Shown in pieces: positions 7,212-13,767 of a stretch of 37,476 nt of DNA (position 1 is the first letter of the stretch; each line of letters begins with the position of its first letter). This DNA comes from a virus, in IMG/VR virus record IMGVR_UViG_3300020179_000080, positions 1 to 37,476 of that record. One strand, 5' to 3'. The notes beneath the pieces were generated by a model. The model searched no databases. It saw only the letters and a list, made by a program, of their open reading frames with translations, and was not told the DNA's origin. Made by a program: the position numbers and the translations under genes.

Positions 7212-7937
7212 ATGCGCATCCTTGTAGACGCTGAGACGTTTCTATTCCGGTGCATAGCCGGAGCAGAGCACGAAACTGAGTGGGCCCCTGACAAATGGAC
7301 CTACGAGGTTGACCTCTCGCAAGCCAAAGACGCTTTTGATCAAGAGATGGCTCGCGTGCAGGACATAATCCCAGGCACACCGCTCATCCTGACGTTTGGT
7401 GACATTAACAATTTTCGCTACGCCGTCTACCCGCAGTACAAGGCCAACCGCCGCAAGCAGCGCCGCCCTGCTGGGTTCACCGCCCTCAAGGACTGGGCCC
7501 GCAAGACCTGGGTATCGCAGTCCTACCCCGGCGTAGAGGGCGATGACGTGATTGGAATTATGGCTCGCGGTCACGACATCATTGTCAGCCGCGACAAAGA
7601 CCTAAAAACCATTGCTGGTACGCACCTCATTGGCGACGAACTGCACCCAATCGGACCGCCGCAAGCTGACATGGCCTTTTTTACGCAAGTTCTTACAGGC
7701 GATACGGCTGATGGCTACCCAGGTTGCCCCAAGGTTGGCCCGGTCAAAGCGGCGCAAATCCTTGAAGGTTGCAATAAGCCAAGCCAATTCTGGCTGGCAG
7801 TAGTCATGGCCTACAAAAGCAATGGCAGCAACGCTGAAACTGCGCTGCAAATGGCCCGCTGTGCACGCATCTTGCGACGCGGCGAATACGACATCGAAAA
7901 GGAGCGGCCGGTGTTGTGGGAGCCTCCTACCCTGTGA
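7212..7937 (+). CDS. T7 gp6-like 5'-3' exonuclease (FEN/PIN family)
   Basis: Exonuclease of 241 residues that would remove RNA primers and degrade host DNA. The FEN-family acidic sites are all visible: LVDAE (D6), the helical-arch basic YKANRRKQRR, EGDDVIG (E109/D111/D112), VSRDKDL, and a helix-hairpin-helix-like DTADGYPGCPKVGPVKA. Size fits T7 gp6 (300) and the shorter cyanophage versions. This is a stand-alone nuclease with no polymerase domain attached. It is the last replication gene of the + arm, immediately before promoter motif copy 3 and the lysin gene. Confidence 0.93.
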   Translation: MRILVDAETFLFRCIAGAEHETEWAPDKWTYEVDLSQAKDAFDQEMARVQDIIPGTPLILTFGDINNFRYAVYPQYKANRRKQRRPAGFTALKDWARKTWVSQSYPGVEGDDVIGIMARGHDIIVSRDKDLKTIAGTHLIGDELHPIGPPQADMAFFTQVLTGDTADGYPGCPKVGPVKAAQILEGCNKPSQFWLAVVMAYKSNGSNAETALQMARCARILRRGEYDIEKERPVLWEPPTL

Positions 7938-7940
7938 GTG

Positions 7941-7954
7941 ATACGGGGCCGTAA
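7941..7954 (+). promoter_or_regulatory. Candidate phage promoter motif, copy 3 (ATACGGGGCCGTAA)
   Basis: Dyad motif whose last base is the A of the lysin ATG at 7954. It is preceded by TGAGTG, as at copies 28218-28231 and 13754-13767 (complement). If RNA starts at the end of the motif the lysin message would be leaderless. Confidence 0.5.
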
Positions 7955-8664
7955 TGCAGCTCACCACCCAAGGCTTTGCCAACTTCTTCGCCTACTACCA
8001 GGGCGAGGCCATGCAGCAGCGTGGCGTAGAGCTCCTCTACCTGGCGCTAGCCAAGAAATGCCCGGAGCTGCTGGAGGACGACGCCGACTGGATTGAGGTC
8101 TACCGGCAGAAACCTGTCATCACGGTCGGCAACCCGCTGCTTGTGGAATACATGAGCCAGCTAGACAACGGCCCTGAGGGCTGGCGGCAATGCCAGACCA
8201 GCAGCATCGCCATGTGCCTGCGCTATCTCGGTACACGCCTCCCAGCTACCGGCCAACGCTTAGACGACGACCTCAAGTACCTGCCATTTGTCAAAAAACA
8301 CGGCGATACCACGTCACAGGTTGCCCACCAGCAAGCACTTACGGAGCTTGGCGTTCGCCATCGCTTTAGAACCAACCTGCACAAGCAAGATTTGATTCGT
8401 GAGATCGACAAGGGCTACCCCGTGGCCATCGGCGTGCTGCATCACGGTCCCGCGTCGGCTCCCAAGGGCGGCGGGCACTACATCGTGGTCCGCGGATACA
8501 CCGACACACACGCCCTGGTCCACGACCCCTACGGCTCGATTGATCTGGTCAATGGCGGCTGGGCTGCAACGGGCAACAACAGCGGCAAGAACGAGAAGTA
8601 CAGCTGGAAGAACCTGATTCCCCGCTGGGACATCGGTGGCGGCTGGGGCTGGACATTCAGCTGA
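7954..8664 (+). CDS. C39-like cysteine peptidase, probable cell-wall lysin
   Basis: Protein of 236 residues. The C-terminal two thirds has the C39-like peptidase pattern: QCQTSSIAMCLRYLG with C80 as nucleophile, GGGHYIVVRGY with H175, and VHDPYG with D191. The N-terminal about 55 residues (GEAMQQRGVELLYLALAKK..PELLEDDADW) share a pattern with the N-terminus of the glucosaminidase at 33440-34033, suggesting a common targeting domain. A role in cross-wall peptide cleavage at lysis or infection is inferred. It sits in the early arm, facing three small - strand genes. An alternative start is ATG 8011. Confidence 0.75.
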   Translation: MQLTTQGFANFFAYYQGEAMQQRGVELLYLALAKKCPELLEDDADWIEVYRQKPVITVGNPLLVEYMSQLDNGPEGWRQCQTSSIAMCLRYLGTRLPATGQRLDDDLKYLPFVKKHGDTTSQVAHQQALTELGVRHRFRTNLHKQDLIREIDKGYPVAIGVLHHGPASAPKGGGHYIVVRGYTDTHALVHDPYGSIDLVNGGWAATGNNSGKNEKYSWKNLIPRWDIGGGWGWTFS

Positions 8665-8668
8665 TTGA

Positions 8669-8890
8669 CTAAGAACAGCCGCGAGAGGCCTCCCAAGCCT
8701 CGCCAAGGTTTTGCGCAGCCTCTATGGCAAACCAGCGGGCTATAGCTGTCTGCTGATGCCACATTGTGTTTAGCAGCAAGGCCGCGTCCATCAGTCCATC
8801 AAAGTTCCGGTCATCATGCAGCTGCCGCAATGTTCTTTTAATTGCTTCCTCGCGGAACTGCAGCTCCTGGCTGATGACAAAGGGCTCCAC
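8669..8890 (-). CDS. Small helical cyanophage-type hypothetical protein
   Basis: Protein of 73 residues: EEAIKRTLRQLHDDRNFDGLMDAALLLNTMWHQQTAIARWFAIEAAQNL. The two-helix layout with a conserved-looking H/W-Q core resembles small proteins of unknown function found in many cyanophages next to lysis genes. That recognition is from memory and loose. It follows the holin-like gene by 2 bases and ends 4 bases from the end of the convergent lysin gene. Confidence 0.65.
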   Translation of the reverse strand: MEPFVISQELQFREEAIKRTLRQLHDDRNFDGLMDAALLLNTMWHQQTAIARWFAIEAAQNLGEAWEASRGCS

Positions 8891-8892
8891 GC

Positions 8893-9078
8893 CTACCTCT
8901 TGGCCAATGGCCCGACGATCCCTGCGAGGATTTCGACCACTCGGTACAGCTTCACCACCACGCGCCGGACTGAACTGAGGGCCTCGTCGTCTTTAGGCGT
9001 TGGCGTCAGGTTGACGATCACAAGCGCTGTACCATGCAGCGCTACCGCTAAAGCGACGTACTGGGCAAGGTGATCCAT
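8893..9078 (-). CDS. Small membrane protein, holin-like
   Basis: Protein of 61 residues starting at ATG 9078. One N-terminal membrane segment (YVALAVALHGTALVIVNL) is followed by TPTPKDDEAL and an amphipathic C-terminal part ending in a second hydrophobic stretch (VEILAGIVGPLAKR). The hydrophobic segment plus TPTPKDDE pattern is common to small phage membrane proteins usually annotated as holin-like. Promoter motif copy 4 lies 25 bases upstream. Together with the adjacent peptidase it may form a lysis cassette at the end of the early arm. Confidence 0.65.
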   Translation of the reverse strand: MDHLAQYVALAVALHGTALVIVNLTPTPKDDEALSSVRRVVVKLYRVVEILAGIVGPLAKR

Positions 9079-9103
9079 AACGCAGGGATCTAACTGCCCA
9101 ACG

Positions 9104-9117
9104 CTACGGGGTTGTAA
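9104..9117 (-). promoter_or_regulatory. Candidate phage promoter motif, copy 4 (TTACAACCCCGTAG on - strand)
   Basis: Dyad motif in the 46-base gap between two - strand genes, 25 bases before the ATG of the holin-like gene (9078). Confidence 0.55.
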
Positions 9118-9124
9118 CGATCTG

Positions 9125-9376
9125 TCAAACGTGCGGGCCAGGCACCTCAAGCCGAGCAACACGCTGCTCTATCGAATTGAGCCGTGAATAGTATTCCTTG
9201 CGGTCGGCCTTGATGTCCACATGCAACTGTTCAAGGCGTGTGGCCACGTTGTCCACACTGGCGGCCAGGCGAATTACAGCGTCTCTCCCCTCCCTGCCGC
9301 GTGACCCCAGGGCCCCTACGCCCATGGCGCTGACTGTTATGGCGGCGCCTAACACCGCGGCAGCAACCTCAACCAC
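9125..9376 (-). CDS. Small membrane-anchored coiled-coil protein
   Basis: Protein of 83 residues from a GTG start at 9376. It has an N-terminal membrane segment (VAAAVLGAAITVSAMGVGALG) followed by a coiled coil (VIRLAASVDNVATRLEQLHVDIKADRKEYYSRLNSIEQRVARLE). This layout fits an inner-membrane spanin-like or lysis-accessory protein. No lipoprotein partner is visible, so the function is inferred from context only. Confidence 0.55.
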   Translation of the reverse strand: MVEVAAAVLGAAITVSAMGVGALGSRGREGRDAVIRLAASVDNVATRLEQLHVDIKADRKEYYSRLNSIEQRVARLEVPGPHV

Positions 9377-9497
9377 GAGCGAGCTCTGCGTACAGCGTCA
9401 GCCTACCAATTCGCAATGCCTACGCAAACGCTTGCTATTACTGGATTTGCGCTACTGCAAAGCGCAGATAGCCTTGGACTGTTGACGCTACAAACTC

Positions 9498-9548
9498 ATG
9501 AAAAAAGGCGGCAAAGGCGGCAAAGGCGGCGGCAAAAAGGGGTATTGA
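9498..9548 (+). CDS. 16-residue Lys/Gly micro-ORF
   Basis: ATG 9498 to TGA 9546-9548 encodes MKKGGKGGKGGGKKGY. It ends 2 bases before the ATG of the next gene, so it could couple translation. The Lys/Gly repeat gives it a strongly biased composition. Very short ORFs are easily spurious; its spacing and charge similarity to the next gene are the support. Confidence 0.35.
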   Translation: MKKGGKGGKGGGKKGY

Positions 9549-9550
9549 CC

Positions 9551-9703
9551 ATGGCTGCCAAAAAAGGTCTCTACGCCAACATCCACGCCAAGCGCAAGCG
9601 CATTGCGGCTGGGTCTGGTGAGCAGATGCGGAAACCTGGGTCCAAAGGCGCTCCAAGCGCTAAGGACTTTAAGGATTCTGCTAAGACAGCTAAGAAAAAG
9701 TAA
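9551..9703 (+). CDS. Small conserved basic phage protein
   Basis: Protein of 50 residues starting at ATG 9551: it opens with MAAKKGLYANIHAKRKRI and continues through AAGSGEQMRKPGSKGAPSAKDF to a lysine-rich end. This Lys-rich pattern (GLYANIHAKRKRIAAGSGE) is one I recognise as widespread in cyanophages and other marine phages; its function is unknown to me. It is the last + strand gene before the strong terminator at 9713-9756. Confidence 0.85.
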   Translation: MAAKKGLYANIHAKRKRIAAGSGEQMRKPGSKGAPSAKDFKDSAKTAKKK

Positions 9704-9712
9704 GGCAACACT

Positions 9713-9756
9713 GCAGGTGGTTAGGTGGCTTAGTGCCCCTGACCCCTGCTTTTTTT
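9713..9756 (+). terminator. Strong factor-independent terminator of the + strand arm
   Basis: A 15-bp stem pairs 9713-9729 with 9735-9749, with two bulged T (9718, 9726), one T-G pair and a 5-base loop. It is followed at once by seven T (9750-9756). It ends the + strand transcription unit where the - strand late arm arrives from the other side. Confidence 0.85.
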
Positions 9757-9828
9757 GTGTCCAGATTTGGCCTTTGTCCTGACGGAGTTACCAATGCTGG
9801 TCTTCTTGAAGCGGGCACGGGAGACGTG
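9730..9828 (-). CDS. Small basic protein (KTSIGNS...RGQG type), start codon not visible
   Basis: The frame closing at TAA 9730-9732 reads HVSRARFKKTSIGNSVRTK then a Lys/Gly-rich tail ending SRGQGH. I recognise the KTSIG-S ... RGQG pattern from small basic proteins in cyanophages and marine phages, so the frame looks real. No ATG, GTG or TTG lies in frame. The frame runs back without a stop to the TAG (9865-9867) that ends the holin-like gene. The start may be a rare codon, a lost codon, or readthrough. The given start (9828) is arbitrary. The 3' end overlaps the terminator hairpin of the opposite strand. Confidence 0.4.
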   Translation of the reverse strand, partial: HVSRARFKKTSIGNSVRTKAKSGHKKSRGQGH

Positions 9829-9864
9829 ATGAACAGCTGCCGTGCCCGACTTCGCTAGTTGCCT

Positions 9865-10122
9865 CTACTCTGCCTTGCGCGACAACGAAATCAGCGTTGT
9901 CAGCACACCCATCATGACGGCAACCGTGCGGGAGTCACTATCCGTGCAACCCATCGGTGCTGGATCAATCGCTTTGCCTTGGGGGGTGCCGATGTACTTG
10001 GCATACCAAGGGAAGACCACCTTGGGGAGGATGTAGAAACGGCAGGAGGCCCACTGGGCTCCAGCTACCACGACGATGGTGGCGGAGACGCCGACGATGC
10101 TGCGCCAGAGCCAAGGAGGCAT
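9865..10122 (-). CDS. Small membrane protein in the holin position after the tail-fiber genes
   Basis: Protein of 85 residues with a hydrophobic N-terminal segment (SIVGVSATIVVVAGAQW), a central polar part with two cysteines, and a second hydrophobic segment (TVAVMMGVLTTLISL). Two membrane segments, small size and position just after the tail-fiber genes match the T7 gene 17.5 holin position. Holin function is inferred. Its ATG shares a base with the previous stop (TGATG). Its stop is in frame with the small basic ORF that follows. Confidence 0.6.
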   Translation of the reverse strand: MPPWLWRSIVGVSATIVVVAGAQWASCRFYILPKVVFPWYAKYIGTPQGKAIDPAPMGCTDSDSRTVAVMMGVLTTLISLSRKAE

Positions 10123-10574
10123 CAGGGAGGAGAGAGCTGAGTTAAATCAACTTCTTCAGATTCTCCCGTCTCGTTGTTGTATCTATAGACAATGCCATTG
10201 ATCTCGTAAATAGAAGGGTACTGCCACTCAAGAGATTCTTCGTTCCATACCAAGGAAATTTCGTTATCGGGACAGGGTACTGGTGCTTCCCATGTCAAGG
10301 TGGAGTCGTTGAGCACCCAACTTGGATAGGGCGACGGCGGCAAAAATGCATCATGGACAGAATCGTAGACAAAGCCCTGGCCGGCAAAAACATTGCGGAA
10401 GTTGTTGTTGTAGCTGGTTTGGACCCACTGCGTTGTTTCGCCATAAAGCTGGCGTAGTAGGTCAATGCCCAGTTGTTCAGTCTCAGCGCCAGCTTCGCCA
10501 ACGATGCAGTCGTTGTTGACAACCAACACGCGGATCACTCTGCCAGTGCTGTCAATTTCAGCAAAATGTGCCAT
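10122..10574 (-). CDS. Phage tail-fiber-associated protein (cyanophage type)
   Basis: Protein of 150 residues opening MAHFAEIDSTGRVIRVLVVN, with QTSYNNNFRNVFAGQGFVYDSVHDAF and PYPSWVLNDSTLTWEAPVP. I recognise this combination (FA-ID..VI-VIVV, then YDS..DAF.PPKPYPSWVL) from a protein widely found next to tail-fiber genes in cyanophages. Its role is not established as far as I know; a fiber accessory or structural role is inferred. It is joined by one-base overlaps (TAATG, TGATG) to both neighbours. Confidence 0.75.
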   Translation of the reverse strand: MAHFAEIDSTGRVIRVLVVNNDCIVGEAGAETEQLGIDLLRQLYGETTQWVQTSYNNNFRNVFAGQGFVYDSVHDAFLPPSPYPSWVLNDSTLTWEAPVPCPDNEISLVWNEESLEWQYPSIYEINGIVYRYNNETGESEEVDLTQLSPP

Positions 10575-11374
10575 TAGAACGTAATACTCCCTGTGCCTGT
10601 GAATTGATAAATTCTGTACCCGCCTGATGCTGTCACCGTTGGCGATCCTGTTGTTATTGCAGGGTCATAAGAACTGGCGTAGCGAATAATTACTATGCCG
10701 TTTTGACCGAATAAGTTTTCCCCAGAGCCGCCGCCGCCAGTATTAGCACCGTCGCTGCCTGAGCCGCCTGAAAACCCGGTAGGTGCCCCACCGCCAGCGC
10801 GATATACACTTGATCCAGTAATGGACGAAGCAATGCCAGTCCCCCCACCAGAACTATGACTGGTACCCGCCGCTCCAGCGGCACCCGCGCCGCCGCCACC
10901 ACCGCCGTTGAATTGTCCTTGACATTGTGAAAGGTCAGGTCTGAATGGGCAATAGAACTCCCGATGCCTACCTGGACCCCCTTGAAATCCTTGATTTGAA
11001 ATTCCAGGGCCGCCGCCGCCACTGACGGCCCCACCGCCACCAGAGCCACCAGCCCCGCTACCGCCATGACCACCACCAGATGACGTTATCAGCGAGCCAA
11101 AAGAAGAGTCGCCGCCGTTAGTACCAGAAGAACCTCCTGCCCCAACCGTAACAACATAGGTTAAACCACCAGTGACAGGTAAAGCCGCTTCTGCACTTGA
11201 ATTGGCTCCCGAAAGCTCACCCGGTACGTTGCACCGGTAACCGCCTGCTCCGCCGCCGCCGTTTTCATTACCTCCGCCCTGACGAGCCCCTCCGCCAGCA
11301 ATGACAAGGTATTCAATAGTAGGAGGGGGATTTTTTGCCCCGGCACCTGCCATCAAAAGCTGCATGATGGGCAT
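10574..11374 (-). CDS. Glycine-rich receptor-binding / tail-fiber tip protein
   Basis: Protein of 266 residues. It has a short hydrophobic start, then EYLVIAGGGARQGGGNENGGGGAGGYR, a classic opening of phage glycine-rich tip domains. Several Gly-rich runs follow over residues 90-215, ending in a beta-rich C-terminus (IVIIRYASSYDPA...GYRIYQFTGTGSITF). Such poly-Gly sandwiches form the distal adhesin of many fibers, so it likely contributes to host recognition. It is coupled by TAATG to the fiber gene before it. Confidence 0.8.
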   Translation of the reverse strand: MPIMQLLMAGAGAKNPPPTIEYLVIAGGGARQGGGNENGGGGAGGYRCNVPGELSGANSSAEAALPVTGGLTYVVTVGAGGSSGTNGGDSSFGSLITSSGGGHGGSGAGGSGGGGAVSGGGGPGISNQGFQGGPGRHREFYCPFRPDLSQCQGQFNGGGGGGAGAAGAAGTSHSSGGGTGIASSITGSSVYRAGGGAPTGFSGGSGSDGANTGGGGSGENLFGQNGIVIIRYASSYDPAITTGSPTVTASGGYRIYQFTGTGSITF

Positions 11375-12033
11375 TAGCTCAGCCCTCCACCACTGATCAC
11401 AAAAGTATCGCTAGCAACGCACAAAACCGTTGCAAGCCCGTATTCAGCCAGTGTTCTATTTCCGGTGTCCGCCGTGCCGGCTTTCCGCAACGTGACAGAA
11501 CCACCTTGCGTAATTGTTTGATTACTGCCGCTGTCGTTGTAGATGCTGATTGCATCACCTACTGAAAACACACCGGATGGAATTGTGACGCCACCTGTTG
11601 TGATACTAATGTGCTTGCCAGCATCCCCTACTACAAGGGTATAGGCGGCTGTTTTGCTATTAGCCGGAACCTGCGGATAGGTCTGACCACTGTTGAACGT
11701 GATGGCGCCGGTCATGGTGCCACCTAAAATGGGAAGTGCTGCACTAGCCAGGTCGTAGGCAGATTTCACTGCCGCTGGGGTGGCTGCCGTCGTTGTGCTA
11801 GTGCTGCTGGTACTGTCTGTGAGTTGCACAGCGCCAGCACTGCTGGTCGTCGCTGCTTGCAGCTTGCTGCCGGCAATGGCAGCAGATGCGTTGATGTCGG
11901 CGTCACTGATGGCGCCGTCGGCAATCATCGCGCCGGTGACCATACCGGTATCACCAGTCGTCACCACGTTGTCCACCGTCACCGTTTTGGTGCTGGTGAC
12001 GATCGAATCAACCTTGACGGATCCGTAGGGCAT
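11374..12033 (-). CDS. Tail-fiber / phage structural adhesin protein
   Basis: Protein of 219 residues. The N-terminus (GSVKVDSIVTSTKTVTVD..., GAMIADGAISDADINASAAIAGSKL) resembles the repeating beta/helix segments of phage tail fibers. The middle has the AAVKSAYDLA and GGTMTGAITFNSG signatures of tail-fiber repeats. The C-terminus is a beta-rich head (GKHISITTGGVTIPSGVFSVGDAISIYNDSGSNQTI). It probably forms part of a branched or extended fiber with the neighbours. It is linked by TAATG to the next gene. Confidence 0.8.
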   Translation of the reverse strand: MPYGSVKVDSIVTSTKTVTVDNVVTTGDTGMVTGAMIADGAISDADINASAAIAGSKLQAATTSSAGAVQLTDSTSSTSTTTAATPAAVKSAYDLASAALPILGGTMTGAITFNSGQTYPQVPANSKTAAYTLVVGDAGKHISITTGGVTIPSGVFSVGDAISIYNDSGSNQTITQGGSVTLRKAGTADTGNRTLAEYGLATVLCVASDTFVISGGGLS

Positions 12034-12056
12034 GGTTCAGCTCAGAGAATGGTTTA

Positions 12057-12179
12057 TTAGGTGCTAGTAGGCACCGTGATGCTGTAGTCGCTGGTGGTAT
12101 CCATATTAGTCAACCCATCGGGCAATCCGCTTGTGCTGATGCCAGTGATAAGTCTAGAGCCAACAATGGTAATAGTCAT
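12057..12179 (-). CDS. Short 40-residue ORF between fiber genes
   Basis: ATG 12179 to TAA 12057-12059 encodes 40 residues beginning MTITIVGSRLITGISTSGLP and ending in a Thr/Ser-rich tail. It starts 2 bases after the tail-fiber stop and fills most of the gap to the next gene, in keeping with the tight packing here. The beta-prone, Thr-rich composition fits a fiber-associated peptide. No homolog is named. Confidence 0.45.
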   Translation of the reverse strand: MTITIVGSRLITGISTSGLPDGLTNMDTTSDYSITVPTST

Positions 12180-12181
12180 AA

Positions 12182-13738
12182 TTAGACGATGACCCAAGAT
12201 TGACCAGGGCCCACGGTAACGGTGACCCCAGGTTGAATTGTGATCTCCCCGGCACTCATGGCGTTCTTGCCTGCCGTGATGGAATAATTGGTGGTAATAT
12301 TTTGGCTATTTTCGTAGAACACGTCATCTCCGCCACCACCTGTTGCCCCACCAGCAGTACCCCAGCCCAAAGAGCCATAGCCATCGGTCACCAGGAACTG
12401 ACCGTTTGTTCCATCGGTTCCGGGCAGGTTGAATGTGACGTTGGTCGCCACCACGGCAGGCGCCCGCAGGGCGACGTAGTTGCTGCTGTCGGCGTCAGCA
12501 AAACGTGATTGTGATTGTGCGTTTAGAGTTAGGTTTCCTCCAATCGTGCCGCCATAAAGGTTTACATAACGAGTTTCAGGGTTGTTTGCGAAATAACTCA
12601 GATAAATCCAACTAGCGTCAGAAGTCGCGTACCGCAGGCGAACTGATAGTCCGGCATCGCCAACAAAACCATTGGGTAGGCCGGTTAGCGGGGTAAAAGC
12701 GCCAATGTTGGTACTGTCACCAACCTCGATGTAGGTGTTGTTAGCTGGATTTGCGGGGATTGCCGCAACGTTGTTCACCAATGTGAACAGCACTGCGTTG
12801 GAGACTGCGGCAGCAGCATTGGTAGCAAGAGTGTTTGCCTGGTTGGCCGTGGTGACGGCGTTATTGGCAGTCGTTACAGCATTGCCTGCCGCAGTGCTTG
12901 CGTTATTGGCTGTAGTTACAGCATTGCTTGCATTGCCTGCTGCTGTATTGGCAGTACTTAATGCGGTGCTTGCATCGCCTGCTGCTGTATTGGCTGTGTT
13001 GAGCGCAGTGGTGGCGTTGCCGGCTGCTGTATTAGCTGTGCTTACCGCAGAAGCAGCGTTGCTTGCAGCTGTGTTGGCTGTGGTAACCGCGTTGCTGGCA
13101 TCGCTTGCAGCCGTGCCAGCAGTGCTATTGGCTGCATTTGCCGTTGAAACGGCGGAGTTAGCAGCGCTAACCGCTGCTGCCGCGTTGGCATTTGCAGTAT
13201 TGGCTGTTGACGTTGCAGCTGTTGATGCCGCCGTTGATGCGTTGGCTGCGGCCGTAGCGTTATCTGCCGCAGTCGTCGCGGCTGCTGCCGTGGCACTGGC
13301 GGTGTTCGCTGCCGTTGTGGCTGCTGTCGCCGCGGCCGTTGCCGTGTTCGCTGCCGTCTGCGCCGCCACAGCTGCAGCAGCGCCAGAGTCGTTGCGGTCC
13401 TGCTGCTCCTGGACAACGTACAGGTTCTGCAGGTCAGCGTTATTGAGGTCGGCAGCGGTCAGGTTGGAGCCGTCTTGCCACGGCACCAGTTGGACCGAAT
13501 CAGGCGTGTCACGCAGCACCGTAAGCGTGACACCATTTGCTGGTGCAGTGGTCAGCTGGACTTGAGTGCCGCTGCTCCAGTTGTAATCCGTGCCATCAAC
13601 CAGCAGCGATGTGTAGGCACCAGTAAGGATGTTGTATCCGGTGTAGAGCTTGACGTGCGCCTTCAGCAGATACGGATAGGGAACGGAAAACGTGGTCGTT
13701 GATCCGTTCCCGGCGTATGTGGCATAGGAAAAGGGCAT
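12182..13738 (-). CDS. T7 gp17-like tail fiber
   Basis: Protein of 518 residues. Residues 1-115 match the T7 tail-fiber N-terminal attachment domain (FSYATYAGNGSTTTFSVPYPYL ... LTVLRDTP ... FQDG/WQDGSNLTAADLN-like ... NLYVVQEQQD). Residues about 120-320 are an Ala/Thr/Asn-rich shaft built on 14-residue repeats. The C-terminal 200 residues are beta-rich with a Gly-rich region (GTAGGATGGGGDD) and would carry the distal end. Promoter motif copy 5 lies 15 bases upstream of the ATG. The long shaft is an obvious site for length variation by repeat gain or loss. Confidence 0.92.
   Translation of the reverse strand: MPFSYATYAGNGSTTTFSVPYPYLLKAHVKLYTGYNILTGAYTSLLVDGTDYNWSSGTQVQLTTAPANGVTLTVLRDTPDSVQLVPWQDGSNLTAADLNNADLQNLYVVQEQQDRNDSGAAAAVAAQTAANTATAAATAATTAANTASATAAAATTAADNATAAANASTAASTAATSTANTANANAAAAVSAANSAVSTANAANSTAGTAASDASNAVTTANTAASNAASAVSTANTAAGNATTALNTANTAAGDASTALSTANTAAGNASNAVTTANNASTAAGNAVTTANNAVTTANQANTLATNAAAAVSNAVLFTLVNNVAAIPANPANNTYIEVGDSTNIGAFTPLTGLPNGFVGDAGLSVRLRYATSDASWIYLSYFANNPETRYVNLYGGTIGGNLTLNAQSQSRFADADSSNYVALRAPAVVATNVTFNLPGTDGTNGQFLVTDGYGSLGWGTAGGATGGGGDDVFYENSQNITTNYSITAGKNAMSAGEITIQPGVTVTVGPGQSWVIV
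12900..13110 (-). repeat. 42-bp tandem repeats in the tail-fiber shaft
   Basis: Imperfect 42-base units, each encoding about 14 residues of the form ANTAAGxAsxALsT (two heptads). At least four consecutive units are clear between about 12915 and 13085, with more diverged units extending to about 13390. They encode a probable trimeric coiled-coil or helical shaft. Confidence 0.75.
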
Positions 13739-13753
13739 GGGACCGCCAGACCG

Positions 13754-13767
13754 CTACAGGCTCGTAG
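13754..13767 (-). promoter_or_regulatory. Candidate phage promoter motif, copy 5 (CTACGAGCCTGTAG on - strand)
   Basis: Dyad motif 15 bases before the tail-fiber ATG. Its upstream flank CACAATGAGTG is identical to the flank of the copy at 28218-28231, so the conserved element is longer than 14 bases in these two. This is the position of the T7 phi17 promoter. Confidence 0.65.

Noticed and set aside
8681-8703. Hairpin GCGAG..GGC / GCCTCGC at the convergent ends of lysin and small - gene
   Set aside because: The stem needs a bulge, lies within the small gene and has no T run on either strand; not called a terminator.
12820-13395. CRISPR-like appearance of regularly spaced repeats
   Set aside because: The 42-base units are contiguous, imperfect and in frame within the tail-fiber gene, with no unique spacers.
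12735-13565. 276-residue + strand frame rich in Ala/Val/Leu
   Set aside because: It is the antisense shadow of the Ala/Thr-rich tail-fiber shaft; the periodic repeat keeps several frames open. The - strand product has a clear T7 fiber N-terminus.
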